Below are positions 1 through 6,288 of a DNA stretch of 7,138 nucleotides, one piece after another; the first letter of the stretch is position 1; each line of letters starts with the position of its first letter. Under the pieces are notes generated by a model. That model did not search any database. It was given only the letters and a program-made list of their open reading frames with translations, and was not told the origin of the DNA. The stretch is from Comamonadaceae bacterium (lineage in GTDB: Bacteria > Pseudomonadota > Gammaproteobacteria > Burkholderiales > Burkholderiaceae_C). The stretch spans positions 1-7,138 of the forward strand of contig JAIXYA010000144.1 of assembly GCA_027490485.1 (NCBI GenBank), read 5' to 3'. The position numbers were made by a program, and so were the translations under genes.

Positions 1-12
1 CCAAGCACTTTG

Positions 13-98
13 TGGTGGAGGAGGCTGGATTCGAACCAGCGTAGGCGTAAGCCAACAGATTTACAGTCTGCCCCCTTTAGCCACTCGGGCACCCCTCC
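13..98 (-). tRNA. tRNA-Tyr (anticodon GTA), 3' CCA encoded
   Basis: Read on the minus strand, the gene begins GGAGGGG and ends CTCCTCC-A-CCA. These seven bases pair as the acceptor stem with one G-U wobble, followed by discriminator A and an encoded CCA. The anticodon arm contains CTGTAAATC, giving anticodon GTA, which reads Tyr codons UAU and UAC. The gene is 86 bases with a long variable arm, as expected for a class II bacterial tRNA-Tyr, and the T arm carries GGTTCGAATCC. It lies 87 bases downstream of the ung stop on the same strand. The 12 bases beyond its 3' end are too few to show a following gene; in many betaproteobacteria tRNA-Tyr begins a tRNA cluster before tuf, but that cannot be seen here. 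Confidence 0.97.
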
Positions 99-110
99 AG
101 CGAGCCAAAT

Positions 111-139
111 ACTATAGCATATCTAACTCGCCAAAACAG
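111..139 (-). promoter_or_regulatory. Probable promoter of tRNA-Tyr (extended -10)
   Basis: On the minus strand TATAGT (111-116) resembles a sigma-70 -10 box and is preceded by TGC, an extended -10 element. The -35 region is poor: CTGTTT (134-139) at 17-base spacing, or TGTTTT (133-138) at 16. Transcription would start about 6 bases before the mature tRNA, giving a very short 5' leader. The strong extended -10 may compensate for the weak -35. This suggests the tRNA need not depend on read-through from ung. Confidence 0.5.
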
Positions 140-185
140 ACGATGACGCCAGAAAAATACCAATTCCTACAAGCAGTTGCGGTTT

Positions 186-911
186 TTACCTGCCTAGACG
201 CCACTCCATTGACATTTCTTTTGATTGCAACCACTGCTGCGCCTTTGAAAAATGTCCACAGCCTATGAAGGGTTGCGGTCCACGCAAAGCGGACAAGGGC
301 GAGGGATGGTTAGCCTGCAAAACTAGGCAAGTTGTGGGTTTGTGGTTTGTGGCTTGGGCAATCAACGTGGCCTTGGACTGCGCATGCGCGCCCCACAACA
401 TGAAAACGCAAGCTTTTGTAGATTCAGCGATGGCTCGAATAATTGCGTCAGTGAGCGCCTCCCAACCTTGTTTGGCGTGGCTGGCAGGCAAACCATCCTC
501 CACAGTCAAACAGGTGTTGAGCAACAACACCCCATTTGCGGCCCAAGGACTCAGGCTGGCCTCAAAAGGTGGGGCTTGGCCTAAGTCTCGCTGCAATTCT
601 TTGAAGATATTGCGAAGTGACGGTGGGGTTGTCACCCCCGAGGGCACCGAAAAAGCCAAGCCCTCAGCCTGACCCATGCCGTGGTAAGGGTCTTGGCCCA
701 ATATCACCACTTTGACATCGGGCAATGGGCTTAAGCACAAGGCGCGAAGAGGCTCAGGGGGGTAAATTTGTGCACCCGCTTGCAGGCGTTGCTGCAAAAA
801 AGCCAACAAGGCCTGACCTTGCTGGCTGAGCCAAAACATATCCACCAAGGATCGCCAAGAAGCATGCACTGGCCAATCCCGAGGGTCGGCAGATTGCAAA
901 AGGTTAGTCAC
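186..911 (-). CDS. ung: Uracil-DNA glycosylase (family 1)
   Basis: Ung removes uracil from DNA, made by cytosine deamination or dUTP incorporation, starting base excision repair in the cytoplasm. The 241-residue product has the family motifs: GQDPYHG at 72-78 with catalytic Asp74, the LLLNT segment at 129-133 with uracil-binding Asn132, and HPSPLS at 202-207 with His202. The start is GTG at 909-911, inside the last codons of trpC (8-base overlap, GTGACTAA). It is preferred because the conserved N-terminal Trp19 segment lies downstream of it; the next ATG (837-839) would delete that segment and leave 217 residues. An upstream ATG in this frame runs through trpC and is not credible. No clear Shine-Dalgarno is seen at ordinary distance (GGCGAGG is too far upstream), so translational coupling to trpC is likely. 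It is the last gene of the trp cluster. Confidence 0.95.
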   Translation of the reverse strand: MTNLLQSADPRDWPVHASWRSLVDMFWLSQQGQALLAFLQQRLQAGAQIYPPEPLRALCLSPLPDVKVVILGQDPYHGMGQAEGLAFSVPSGVTTPPSLRNIFKELQRDLGQAPPFEASLSPWAANGVLLLNTCLTVEDGLPASHAKQGWEALTDAIIRAIAESTKACVFMLWGAHAQSKATLIAQATNHKPTTCLVLQANHPSPLSALRGPQPFIGCGHFSKAQQWLQSKEMSMEWRLGR

Positions 912-1707
912 CGAACAAAGCGGCCAAAGCCTCGCCCGGTTCGGGAGCCCGCATGAAGGCCTCGCCGACCAAAAACGCATGCACGCCTGCCGCACGCAAA
1001 CGAGATACGTCTTCGCGGGTGGCAATGCCGCTTTCGGTCACCAGCAATTTGTCGGTGGGGAAGTCGGTCATGAGCGTCAAGGTGGTGTCCAAAGACACCT
1101 CAAACGTGCGAAGGTTGCGGTTGTTCACGCCCACCAGCGAAGTTTTGAGCTTCAAGGCGCGGTCAAGTTCTGCGCGGTCATGCACCTCGACCAACACCGC
1201 CATGTCCAGGCTGCGAGCGGCGGCCTCGAATTCGGCCATTTGCGCGTCATCTAAACAAGCTGCAATCAGCAGCACGCAGTCGGCACCCATGGCGCGCGAT
1301 TCATAGATTTGGTAGATGTCGACCATGAAATCTTTGCGCAACACCGGCAAGTCGCAAGAGGCACGGGCTTGCTTGAGGTAGTCATTACTGCCTTGGAAAT
1401 ACTGCTGATCGGTCAGCACCGACAAACACGCCGCGCTGACTTTGCCGTCACCCATGGCATAGCTTTGGGCGATATCAGCGGGGATGAAGTCTTCTCGCAA
1501 CAGGCCTTTGGACGGACTGGCTTTTTTCACCTCGGCGATGACGGCTGCCTGACCGGCCGCGATTTTGCGGCGCAAAGCGCCTTCAAAGTCGCGGGTCAAC
1601 ACCCGGCTTTGCGCATCTGCGCGGACCGACGTCAAAGACACGGCGCGCTTTCGAAGCGCGACTTCTTCGTGCTTGGTTTGGACGATTTTGTTCAGAATGT
1701 CGCTCAC
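904..1707 (-). CDS. trpC: Indole-3-glycerol phosphate synthase
   Basis: TrpC converts carboxyphenylamino-deoxyribulose 5-phosphate to indole-3-glycerol phosphate, with loss of CO2 and water, in tryptophan synthesis. The 267-residue protein is a single-domain (beta/alpha)8 barrel, without the TrpF fusion found in E. coli. Conserved active-site residues are visible: the [10 protein letters not shown] block at 59-68 (Glu59, Lys61, Ser64), the general acid Lys125 in LRKDF, the base Glu174 in VEVHD, Asn195/196 in GVNNRN, and Ser226 in TESGI. Assignments follow the known Sulfolobus IGPS residues. The start codon is GTG (1705-1707), preceded 7 bases earlier by AAAGG (1715-1719), a modest Shine-Dalgarno. 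It lies 21 bases after trpD, and its end overlaps the ung start by 8 bases. A separate trpF must exist elsewhere. Confidence 0.97.
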   Translation of the reverse strand: MSDILNKIVQTKHEEVALRKRAVSLTSVRADAQSRVLTRDFEGALRRKIAAGQAAVIAEVKKASPSKGLLREDFIPADIAQSYAMGDGKVSAACLSVLTDQQYFQGSNDYLKQARASCDLPVLRKDFMVDIYQIYESRAMGADCVLLIAACLDDAQMAEFEAAARSLDMAVLVEVHDRAELDRALKLKTSLVGVNNRNLRTFEVSLDTTLTLMTDFPTDKLLVTESGIATREDVSRLRAAGVHAFLVGEAFMRAPEPGEALAALFGD

Positions 1708-1728
1708 AGCTTGGCCTTTATCTTGGGT

Positions 1729-2766
1729 TTATGCCGCATGGTGACGCGCGGTGAATTCGTTCAATTGTGCCAACTTGGCTTTGGCCAAACCTTGTGCCAG
1801 TGCTTGCTGGGCCAAAGCAATACCCCCCGCCATGGTGGGCACCACGTTAGCGGCGTACAAGGCAATACCAGCATTGAGGGCGACGATGTCACGCGCTGGA
1901 CCGGCTTGGTTGTCCAACACCGCCAGCACCATGTCACGCGACTGCTCGGGCGTGTCCACCCGCAAGGCGCGGTGGCTGGCCATGGTCAGGCCAAAGTCTT
2001 CGGGGTGGATTTCATACTCGGTGATGTTGCCGTTGTTCAATTCGCCCACCAAGGTGGCGGCACCTAAGCTGACCTCGTCCATGCCATCGCGCCCATACAC
2101 CACCAGCGCGTGTTCGGCACCCAGGCGTTGCAAGGCGCGAATTTGAATGCCCACCAAGTCGGGATGGAACACGCCCATCAAAATATGGGGCGCTGAAGCT
2201 GGGTTGGTGAGCGGCCCCAGGATGTTGAACAGGGTGCGCACCCCGAGTTCTTTGCGCACCGATGCCACGTTTTTCATGGCGGGATGGTGGTTGGGCGCAA
2301 ACATAAAGCCAATGCCTACCTCGGCAATGCTTTGGGCAATGACGCTGGGCGGGAGGTTGATGTGAACGCCCAGGCTTTCCAGCACATCGGCGCTGCCGCT
2401 TTTGCTGCTGACACTGCGACCGCCGTGCTTGCTGACCCGCGCTCCCGCAGCAGCAGCGACAAACATGGCGCAGGTGGAGATGTTGAAGGTGTTGGCCCCG
2501 TCTCCGCCTGTGCCCACGATGTCCACCAAATGGGTGCGATCGGCTACCTCCACCTTGGTGGAAAACTCCCGCATGACTTGCGCGGCAGCGGTAATTTCGC
2601 CAATGGTTTCCTTTTTCACCCGCAAACCGGTGAGGATGGCGGCGGTCATGAGCGGGGTGATTTCGCCCTTCATGATCATGCGCATCAGGTGCAGCATCTC
2701 GTCGTGAAAAATCTCACGGTGCTCGATGGTGCGCTGCAAAGCTTCGCTGGGGGTGATGGTGGTCAT
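1729..2766 (-). CDS. trpD: Anthranilate phosphoribosyltransferase
   Basis: TrpD transfers phosphoribose from PRPP to anthranilate, the second committed step of tryptophan synthesis. The 345-residue protein matches the usual family length and is not fused to TrpG. The PRPP-binding GTGGDG loop is at 85-90 followed by FNIST, and the signature [18 protein letters not shown] begins at residue 113. The N-terminal helical domain, [13 protein letters not shown], is typical of Burkholderiales TrpD. The ATG (2764-2766) overlaps the trpG stop as ATGA, and no strong Shine-Dalgarno precedes it (only GAAG about 12 bases away), so translation is probably coupled to trpG. trpC follows after 21 bases. Confidence 0.98.
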   Translation of the reverse strand: MTTITPSEALQRTIEHREIFHDEMLHLMRMIMKGEITPLMTAAILTGLRVKKETIGEITAAAQVMREFSTKVEVADRTHLVDIVGTGGDGANTFNISTCAMFVAAAAGARVSKHGGRSVSSKSGSADVLESLGVHINLPPSVIAQSIAEVGIGFMFAPNHHPAMKNVASVRKELGVRTLFNILGPLTNPASAPHILMGVFHPDLVGIQIRALQRLGAEHALVVYGRDGMDEVSLGAATLVGELNNGNITEYEIHPEDFGLTMASHRALRVDTPEQSRDMVLAVLDNQAGPARDIVALNAGIALYAANVVPTMAGGIALAQQALAQGLAKAKLAQLNEFTARHHAA

Positions 2767-3338
2767 GGTTGCGGGGTCTTCAAAAAATTGTTCAACAAGG
2801 CGTGGCCGTGTTCGGTGAGGATGGACTCAGGGTGGAACTGCACGCCTTCGATGGGCAGACTGCGATGCCGCACACCCATGATTTCACCGTCATCGGTCCA
2901 CGCGGTCACCTCCAATTCAGCCGGACAACTGCTGCGCTCGATGGCGAGCGAGTGGTAGCGGTTGACGGTGTAGTTTTTGGGGAGGTCGGCAAACACCCCT
3001 TGCTGGCTGGTGTGGATGACGCTGGTCTTGCCATGCATGAGTTGCTGGGCGCGGATGATGCGCCCACCAAAGGCCGCGCCAATGCTTTGATGACCCAGGC
3101 ACACCCCCAGAATGGGCAACTTGCCAGCGAAATGCTGGATGGCCGCCACCGAAATACCGGCCTCGGCGGGAGAGCAAGGGCCGGGAGACACCACCAAGTG
3201 GCTGGGCTTCAAAGATTCAATGTCAGCCAAGCTAATTTCATCGTTGCGGTGCACCAGCACCTCGGCACCCAGTTCGCCGAAATACTGCACCAGGTTGTAG
3301 GTGAAGCTGTCATAGTTATCGATCATCAGGAGTTTCAT
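2763..3338 (-). CDS. trpG: Anthranilate synthase component II (glutamine amidotransferase)
   Basis: TrpG is the class I glutamine amidotransferase subunit that supplies ammonia to TrpE for anthranilate formation from chorismate. The product has 191 residues. The catalytic triad is visible: nucleophile Cys80 in GVCLGHQ, His169 and Glu171 in QFHPES. The oxyanion/glutamine-site motif SPGPCSP is at 51-57, and the N-terminus [15 protein letters not shown] is canonical. The ATG at 3336-3338 overlaps the trpE stop (ATGA). Starts further upstream in this frame run through trpE and are rejected. A near-perfect AGGAGG lies 6 bases before the ATG. The same subunit type can also serve aminodeoxychorismate synthase for folate (PabA role), and that dual use is possible here. 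No second amidotransferase is in the window. Confidence 0.97.
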   Translation of the reverse strand: MKLLMIDNYDSFTYNLVQYFGELGAEVLVHRNDEISLADIESLKPSHLVVSPGPCSPAEAGISVAAIQHFAGKLPILGVCLGHQSIGAAFGGRIIRAQQLMHGKTSVIHTSQQGVFADLPKNYTVNRYHSLAIERSSCPAELEVTAWTDDGEIMGVRHRSLPIEGVQFHPESILTEHGHALLNNFLKTPQP

Positions 3339-4831
3339 TCCAAACCTCCTTCGACCAGCTCGCTGGCACGAAGCAATGCACGCGCCTTGTGTTCGGTTTC
3401 CAGCCACTCCATCTCGGGGATGGAGTCGGCCACCACGCCTGCTGCCGCTTGTACATACAGGGTCTCGTCTTTGACGATGCCGGTGCGGATGGCGATGGCA
3501 ACGTCCATGTCGCCGGCAAAACTCAGGTAACCGCAAGCGCCGCCATAAATACCGCGCTTGACAGGCTCGAGTTGATCGATGAGCTCCATGGCATGCACCT
3601 TGGGCGCACCGGTCAGCGTGCCGGCGGGGAAGGTGGCGCGCAACACGTCCATGCTGCTCATGCCGTCTTTCAACATGCCCTCGACATTGCTGACGATGTG
3701 CATCACATGGCTGTAGCGTTCCACCGCAAAAGCCTCGGTCACCTTCACCGTTCCGGTTTGGGCGATGCGTCCAATGTCGTTGCGCGCCAGATCGATCAGC
3801 ATCACATGTTCGGCGCGTTCTTTCGGGTCGTTGATGAGTTCTTGCTCGGTGGCCAGGTCGGCCTCGGGGGTGGCGGCCCGGGGCCGGGTACCCGCCAAGG
3901 GACGGATGGTGACCTTGTTGCCCTGGGGGGTGGTTTCTTGACGCACCAAAATTTCGGGCGAGGCACCCACCACATGGAAGTCACCCATATGGTAGTAGTA
4001 CATATAAGGGCTGGGGTTCAAAGAACGCAAAGCGCGGTACAGCGACAAAGGGCTTTGGGTGAAGCGCTTTTGGATGCGCTGCCCCACTTGCACCTGCATG
4101 AAGTCACCCGCCTCGATCAAAGCCTTGGCGCGTTCCACGGCGTTCAAATAATCGTCTTTGGCGAAAAGACGCTCAGGGGCATGGACTTGGGAAGCTTTCA
4201 GTTCGGGCGCCAGCACCGGCTTTTTCAGCATGTCTTTGAGTTGCTGCAAACGCTGCTGACCAAGCTGGTAGGCATCATCCAATGCAGGGTCGACGTACAC
4301 CAGCAAAGACAGCTTGCCCGACAGGTTGTCGATCACCGCCAACTCTTCGGTTTGCAACAGCAAGATATCAGGGCAACCCAAGCTATCGGGCGGGCAACTG
4401 TGAACCAATTTCTTTTCAATATGGCGCACCGTGTCGTAGCCAAAGTAACCGGCCAAGCCGCCGCAAAAACGCGGCATGCCAGGACGAAGTGCCACGTTGA
4501 AACGCGCTTGGTAACTGGCAATAAAGTCCAACGGGTTGCCATGGTCGGTTTCCACCACCACGCCATCGGTCACCACCTCGGTATGCGCGGCTTGGCCGAA
4601 ACCATTGGCACGCAGCAGGGTGCGAGCTGGTAAACCAATGAAGCTGTAGCGGCCAAAGCGCTCACCGCCCACCACCGATTCGAGCAAAAAGCTGTGCTTT
4701 CCCCCGTCTTGGTGAAAAGCCAGCTTCAGGTATAGCGAGAGGGGGGTTTCTAAGTCGGCAAAGGCTTCCAACATCAAGGGAATGCGGTTAAAGCCTTGCT
4801 TTGAGAGTTGATTGAATTCGATTTCTGTCAT
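3335..4831 (-). CDS. trpE: Anthranilate synthase component I
   Basis: TrpE makes anthranilate from chorismate using ammonia from TrpG, and it is the classical feedback-inhibited step of the pathway. The 498-residue protein has the N-terminal regulatory domain with the LLES element (49-52), which lines the tryptophan inhibitor site in characterised TrpE proteins, so feedback inhibition is expected. The C-terminal chorismate-binding domain shows NPSPYMYY (272-279), GASPE (289-293), RPLAGTRPR (310-318), DLARNDIGR (347-355), [11 protein letters not shown] (401-411) and [10 protein letters not shown] (461-470). TrpE-type context with trpG, trpD and trpC argues against PabB. The ATG at 4829-4831 has GGAGG 10 bases upstream. 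An in-frame TTG at 4898-4900 would add 23 unconserved residues and is not favoured. A leader with a Trp-containing small ORF precedes the gene. Confidence 0.98.
   Translation of the reverse strand: MTEIEFNQLSKQGFNRIPLMLEAFADLETPLSLYLKLAFHQDGGKHSFLLESVVGGERFGRYSFIGLPARTLLRANGFGQAAHTEVVTDGVVVETDHGNPLDFIASYQARFNVALRPGMPRFCGGLAGYFGYDTVRHIEKKLVHSCPPDSLGCPDILLLQTEELAVIDNLSGKLSLLVYVDPALDDAYQLGQQRLQQLKDMLKKPVLAPELKASQVHAPERLFAKDDYLNAVERAKALIEAGDFMQVQVGQRIQKRFTQSPLSLYRALRSLNPSPYMYYYHMGDFHVVGASPEILVRQETTPQGNKVTIRPLAGTRPRAATPEADLATEQELINDPKERAEHVMLIDLARNDIGRIAQTGTVKVTEAFAVERYSHVMHIVSNVEGMLKDGMSSMDVLRATFPAGTLTGAPKVHAMELIDQLEPVKRGIYGGACGYLSFAGDMDVAIAIRTGIVKDETLYVQAAAGVVADSIPEMEWLETEHKARALLRASELVEGGLE
3345..3350 (-). 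promoter_or_regulatory. Strong Shine-Dalgarno of trpG
   Basis: AGGAGG on the minus strand ends 6 bases before the trpG ATG, inside the last codons of trpE (Glu-Gly-Gly-Leu-Glu). It fixes the trpG start at 3338 and is the strongest ribosome-binding site in the operon. This fits a need for matched TrpE and TrpG output despite the overlapping stop and start. Confidence 0.85.
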
Positions 4832-4841
4832 GACACCAGAG

Positions 4842-4846
4842 CCTCC
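4842..4846 (-). promoter_or_regulatory. Shine-Dalgarno of trpE, potentially sequestered
   Basis: GGAGG on the minus strand lies 10 bases before the trpE ATG and supports that start. With the next base it forms GGAGGC (4841-4846), an exact complement of GCCTCC at 4906-4911 in the upstream leader ORF. The site could therefore be masked in the mRNA, depending on leader folding. Confidence 0.7.
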
Positions 4847-4853
4847 ACAGCTC

Positions 4854-4871
4854 AGCCCTACAGGGCTTTTT
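4854..4871 (+). terminator. Terminator-like hairpin on the plus strand, antisense to the trp leader
   Basis: On the plus strand AGCCC-TACA-GGGCT forms a perfect 5-bp stem with a 4-base loop, and its last T begins a run of five T (4867-4871). That is the shape of a short Rho-independent terminator for plus-strand transcription. On the trp-coding strand the run becomes A's on the 5' side, so it cannot act as an intrinsic terminator for trpE. No plus-strand gene lies upstream; only antisense transcription through trpE would meet it. The stem is short, so chance is possible. Confidence 0.35.
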
Positions 4872-4983
4872 AGATTGATATGCAGCGCCCAAAGGCGCAA
4901 GAGAAGGAGGCAGTAAAGGGTTTAAGCCAACACCAACACTGCCGAGCAGGGCTGGCGACGCCAAGGCCAAGCTCCTCGGTCAT
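4870..4983 (-). CDS. trpL: Candidate trp leader peptide (37 aa)
   Basis: A 37-codon ORF begins with ATG at 4981-4983 and ends with TAA at 4870-4872, 38 bases before trpE. An ACAGG ribosome-binding site (4989-4993) ends 5 bases before the ATG. Residues 15-20 read QCWCWL: codons 17 (4933-4935) and 19 (4927-4929) are both TGG, so two of 37 codons are Trp, immediately before a region of inverted repeats. This fits a tryptophan-sensing leader of the attenuation type, in which ribosome stalling on Trp codons changes mRNA folding upstream of trpE. The peptide is longer than the 14-residue E. coli TrpL and has no recognised domain or signal peptide. Because TGTTGG is tandemly duplicated, the Trp pair might be fortuitous. 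The call is inferred from position and composition, not from a family match. Confidence 0.6.
   Translation of the reverse strand: MTEELGLGVASPARQCWCWLKPFTASFSCAFGRCISI
4885..4898. repeat. 14-base hairpin repeat, copy 2 (inside trpL)
   Basis: Plus-strand GCGCCCAAAGGCGC is a perfect 5-bp stem with a CAAA loop. It is identical to the copy at 5037-5050, 152 bases away and in the same orientation. This copy covers the 3' part of the candidate leader ORF (codons for Cys-Ala-Phe-Gly-Arg). No U-tract follows it on either strand. Confidence 0.8.
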
Positions 4984-5006
4984 TGCAACCTGTGAGGGTG
5001 TTGAGA

Positions 5007-5034
5007 TGGATAAACATGTCAGAAAGTGTATCAA
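5007..5034 (-). promoter_or_regulatory. Possible trp operon promoter
   Basis: On the minus strand TTGATA (5029-5034) matches five of six bases of the sigma-70 -35 box. At 16-base spacing it is followed by TATCCA (5007-5012), a weak -10 (three of six). Transcription would begin near 5000, about 17 bases before the trpL ATG, a reasonable leader geometry. The first copy of the 14-base hairpin lies directly upstream of the -35. The weak -10 makes the exact assignment uncertain. Confidence 0.35.
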
Positions 5035-5036
5035 AT

Positions 5037-5050
5037 GCGCCCAAAGGCGC
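5037..5050. repeat. 14-base hairpin repeat, copy 1 (abuts gph stop)
   Basis: This is an exact copy of the GCGCC-CAAA-GGCGC hairpin at 4885-4898. On the minus strand it begins with the base right after the gph stop codon and ends just before the possible trp -35 box. The bases following the stem on that strand are ATTTGATAC, so it lacks a terminator U-tract. It might stabilise the gph mRNA 3' end or act as a palindromic protein-binding site at the trp promoter; neither is shown. Confidence 0.8.
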
Positions 5051-5749
5051 TTAAAGCCGCAGTTCGGTAAAGCTGTCGATGAAGCCGTCGCAGTCCACAC
5101 CGCGGATGGGCTCGCCATGGTTGTAGCCATAGGTAACCAACACCACGGGGCAGGCAGCTGCACGTGCGGCTTGGGCGTCGTTTTGGGAGTCGCCCAGCAT
5201 CAAAGTGTGTGATGGCGTTGTGCCCAAAGCTTTGCAGGTTTCCAGCAATGGCATGGGGTCTGGCTTTTTACGGGGAAAGGCGTCGCCGCCATACACATGG
5301 CCAAAAAACCCCTCAAGGCCTTTTCGCGCCAGCAAATCTTTGGCGAACGCAGTGGGTTTGTTGGTGAGACACGCCATGGGCAGCCCACGCGCTTTGAATG
5401 CCTGCAAGCCCTCCATCACCCCTGCATAAACCTGTGCATGCTGGCCATTGACCCGTCCGTAGTGGTGCTGGTAGCGCAAAAAGGCTGCCTCGTACATGGT
5501 GTCAACCGTGGTGTTGTCACACACCAAACCGCTGGCTTGCACCTCGGGCAAGCTCAGTTGGTGCTTCAACACCGTGCGCACCAAATGCTCTGAGCCTTTG
5601 CCCACCGCGATATTGACCACGCTTTTGTCAACCTTGGGCAGGTCGATATCGGCCAAAGCCAAATTCAGTGCTGCTTCGAAGTCGGCCATGGTGTCGACCA
5701 TGGTGCCATCCAAGTCGATCATCAGGGCTTGCAAAGTTGGGATATTCAT
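5051..5749 (-). CDS. gph: Phosphoglycolate phosphatase (HAD superfamily)
   Basis: Gph removes phosphate from 2-phosphoglycolate, which arises in DNA 3'-end repair and, in autotrophs, photorespiration. The 232-residue protein has the four HAD motifs: DLDGT at 12-16 (nucleophile Asp12, acid/base Asp14), Thr129 in LTN, Lys162 in KKPDP, and GDSQND at 186-191 (metal-binding Asp187 and Asp191). A helical cap lies between motifs I and II, as in subclass IA. Position between rpe and trpE is a common proteobacterial arrangement and supports gph over other HAD phosphatases, but substrate is not proven by sequence. The ATG (5747-5749) has no visible Shine-Dalgarno; its position just before the first beta strand fits the family. 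It lies 21 bases downstream of the DUF1566-like gene, so the two are probably co-transcribed. Confidence 0.9.
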   Translation of the reverse strand: MNIPTLQALMIDLDGTMVDTMADFEAALNLALADIDLPKVDKSVVNIAVGKGSEHLVRTVLKHQLSLPEVQASGLVCDNTTVDTMYEAAFLRYQHHYGRVNGQHAQVYAGVMEGLQAFKARGLPMACLTNKPTAFAKDLLARKGLEGFFGHVYGGDAFPRKKPDPMPLLETCKALGTTPSHTLMLGDSQNDAQAARAAACPVVLVTYGYNHGEPIRGVDCDGFIDSFTELRL

Positions 5750-5770
5750 AGCGATTAAAAGGTTGTTGAG

Positions 5771-6268
5771 TTAGCGCACCCAGCGCACATAAAGCGGAAG
5801 CTTTTTGGTGAAGTTGGCGATTAAACCCGATTCGGTGTTGACCACCACCGAGCCGTCCGGACTGCCCATGTCAGATGCCGTCCAGACCCAGCCCATGGGA
5901 CCAGAGCCAAACCAATGGCTGTTCAAGGCAGGTTTGCTGCAGCTTTTTTCAATCAAGCCTTCTAACTCGGCTTGGGTGGGCAAACGCCAAGGCTTGGCGC
6001 TGGCAACGGTTTTGCTGGCGGTAGGCCAGTCTTGCGGCGTTACGTTGCCCGAGCAGGCAGCGGCGTCCCGCTGTAGGCCATGCATGCAGCGCTGCCAGAC
6101 CAAACCGGTTTGGCTGTCTTTGACTTCCGCGCCGTTGCTGCCGTCAATCGCTTGGTAACGGTCATCAGGACGGGTCAAGGGTGAATCGGCAAAACAAGCA
6201 GCTTGGGCAAGGTTGGTGGCCAGCGCTAAAGAAAAAGCCAGCGCCAGGCAATTGAATCGAAAAGACAT
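5771..6268 (-). CDS. Secreted DUF1566 (Lcl C-terminal)-like protein
   Basis: The 165-residue product starts with a typical Sec signal peptide: basic MSFRF, a hydrophobic segment to about residue 20, and an Ala-Gln-Ala cleavage site after residue 23. A lipobox is not convincing because Gln, not Leu, is at -3 relative to Cys25. The mature part follows the DUF1566 pattern: RYQAIDG near 37-43, a VKDSQTGLVWQRC block at 49-61, WRLPTQAEL at 94-102, a WTAS element at 129-132 and a C-terminal YVRWVR. Four cysteines (25, 61, 72, 110) in the exported part could form disulphides. The function of this family is unknown. The ATG at 6266-6268 (weak GAAAG upstream) is preferred over an in-frame TTG four codons earlier. 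It sits between rpe and gph, 20 bases after rpe. Confidence 0.75.
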   Translation of the reverse strand: MSFRFNCLALAFSLALATNLAQAACFADSPLTRPDDRYQAIDGSNGAEVKDSQTGLVWQRCMHGLQRDAAACSGNVTPQDWPTASKTVASAKPWRLPTQAELEGLIEKSCSKPALNSHWFGSGPMGWVWTASDMGSPDGSVVVNTESGLIANFTKKLPLYVRWVR

Positions 6269-6288
6269 GAGAACTTTCAAGAAAAAAA

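Larger units (their letters stand above)
4841..5000 (-). promoter_or_regulatory. trpE leader with mutually exclusive RNA pairings (attenuator-like)
   Basis: In the minus-strand transcript several stems can be drawn. P1: CCGAG (4975-4979) with CTCGG (4942-4946). P2: GGCAGTG (4937-4943) with TACTGCC (4909-4915), 7 bp including one G-U, with both trpL Trp codons in its loop. P3: GCGCC (4894-4898) with GGCGC (4885-4889). P4: AGCCC (4863-4867) with GGGCT (4854-4858). P5: GCCTCC (4906-4911) with GGAGGC (4841-4846), the trpE Shine-Dalgarno. P1 excludes P2, and P2 excludes P5. None of these stems is followed by a convincing U-tract on this strand; only TCCTTCTCTT follows P2. Regulation could be translational or Rho-dependent, rather than by the classical intrinsic terminator. 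Pairings were found by eye without energy calculation. Confidence 0.45.

Noticed and set aside
153..183. Intrinsic terminator after ung (ACC-CAA/TTGGT stem followed by TTTTT on the minus strand)
   Set aside because: The stem is only five mostly weak pairs with a two-base bulge, so it is not a convincing terminator; the T run alone is not enough.
912..1025. Longer Ung starting at an ATG inside trpC
   Set aside because: The added residues are a frame shadow of trpC with no resemblance to Ung, and the product would be 279 residues, longer than usual.
2284..2958. Plus-strand open frame opposite trpD/trpG
   Set aside because: It spans two conserved minus-strand genes and shows no recognisable domain or ribosome-binding site, so it is a reverse-strand shadow.
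3389..4633. Long plus-strand open frame of 414 codons opposite trpE
   Set aside because: It is antisense to a clearly conserved trpE, its composition (many His, Gln and Gly) is typical of a complement shadow in GC-rich coding DNA, and no family motif is seen.
4829..4900. TTG-initiated N-terminal extension of TrpE by 23 residues
   Set aside because: It overlaps the leader hairpins and the trpE Shine-Dalgarno, adds residues with no family resemblance, and the ATG at 4831 has a GGAGG at acceptable spacing.
5037..5050. Rho-independent terminator of gph
   Set aside because: The hairpin is perfect but is followed by ATTTGATAC on the minus strand, not a U-tract, so it is recorded as a repeat only.
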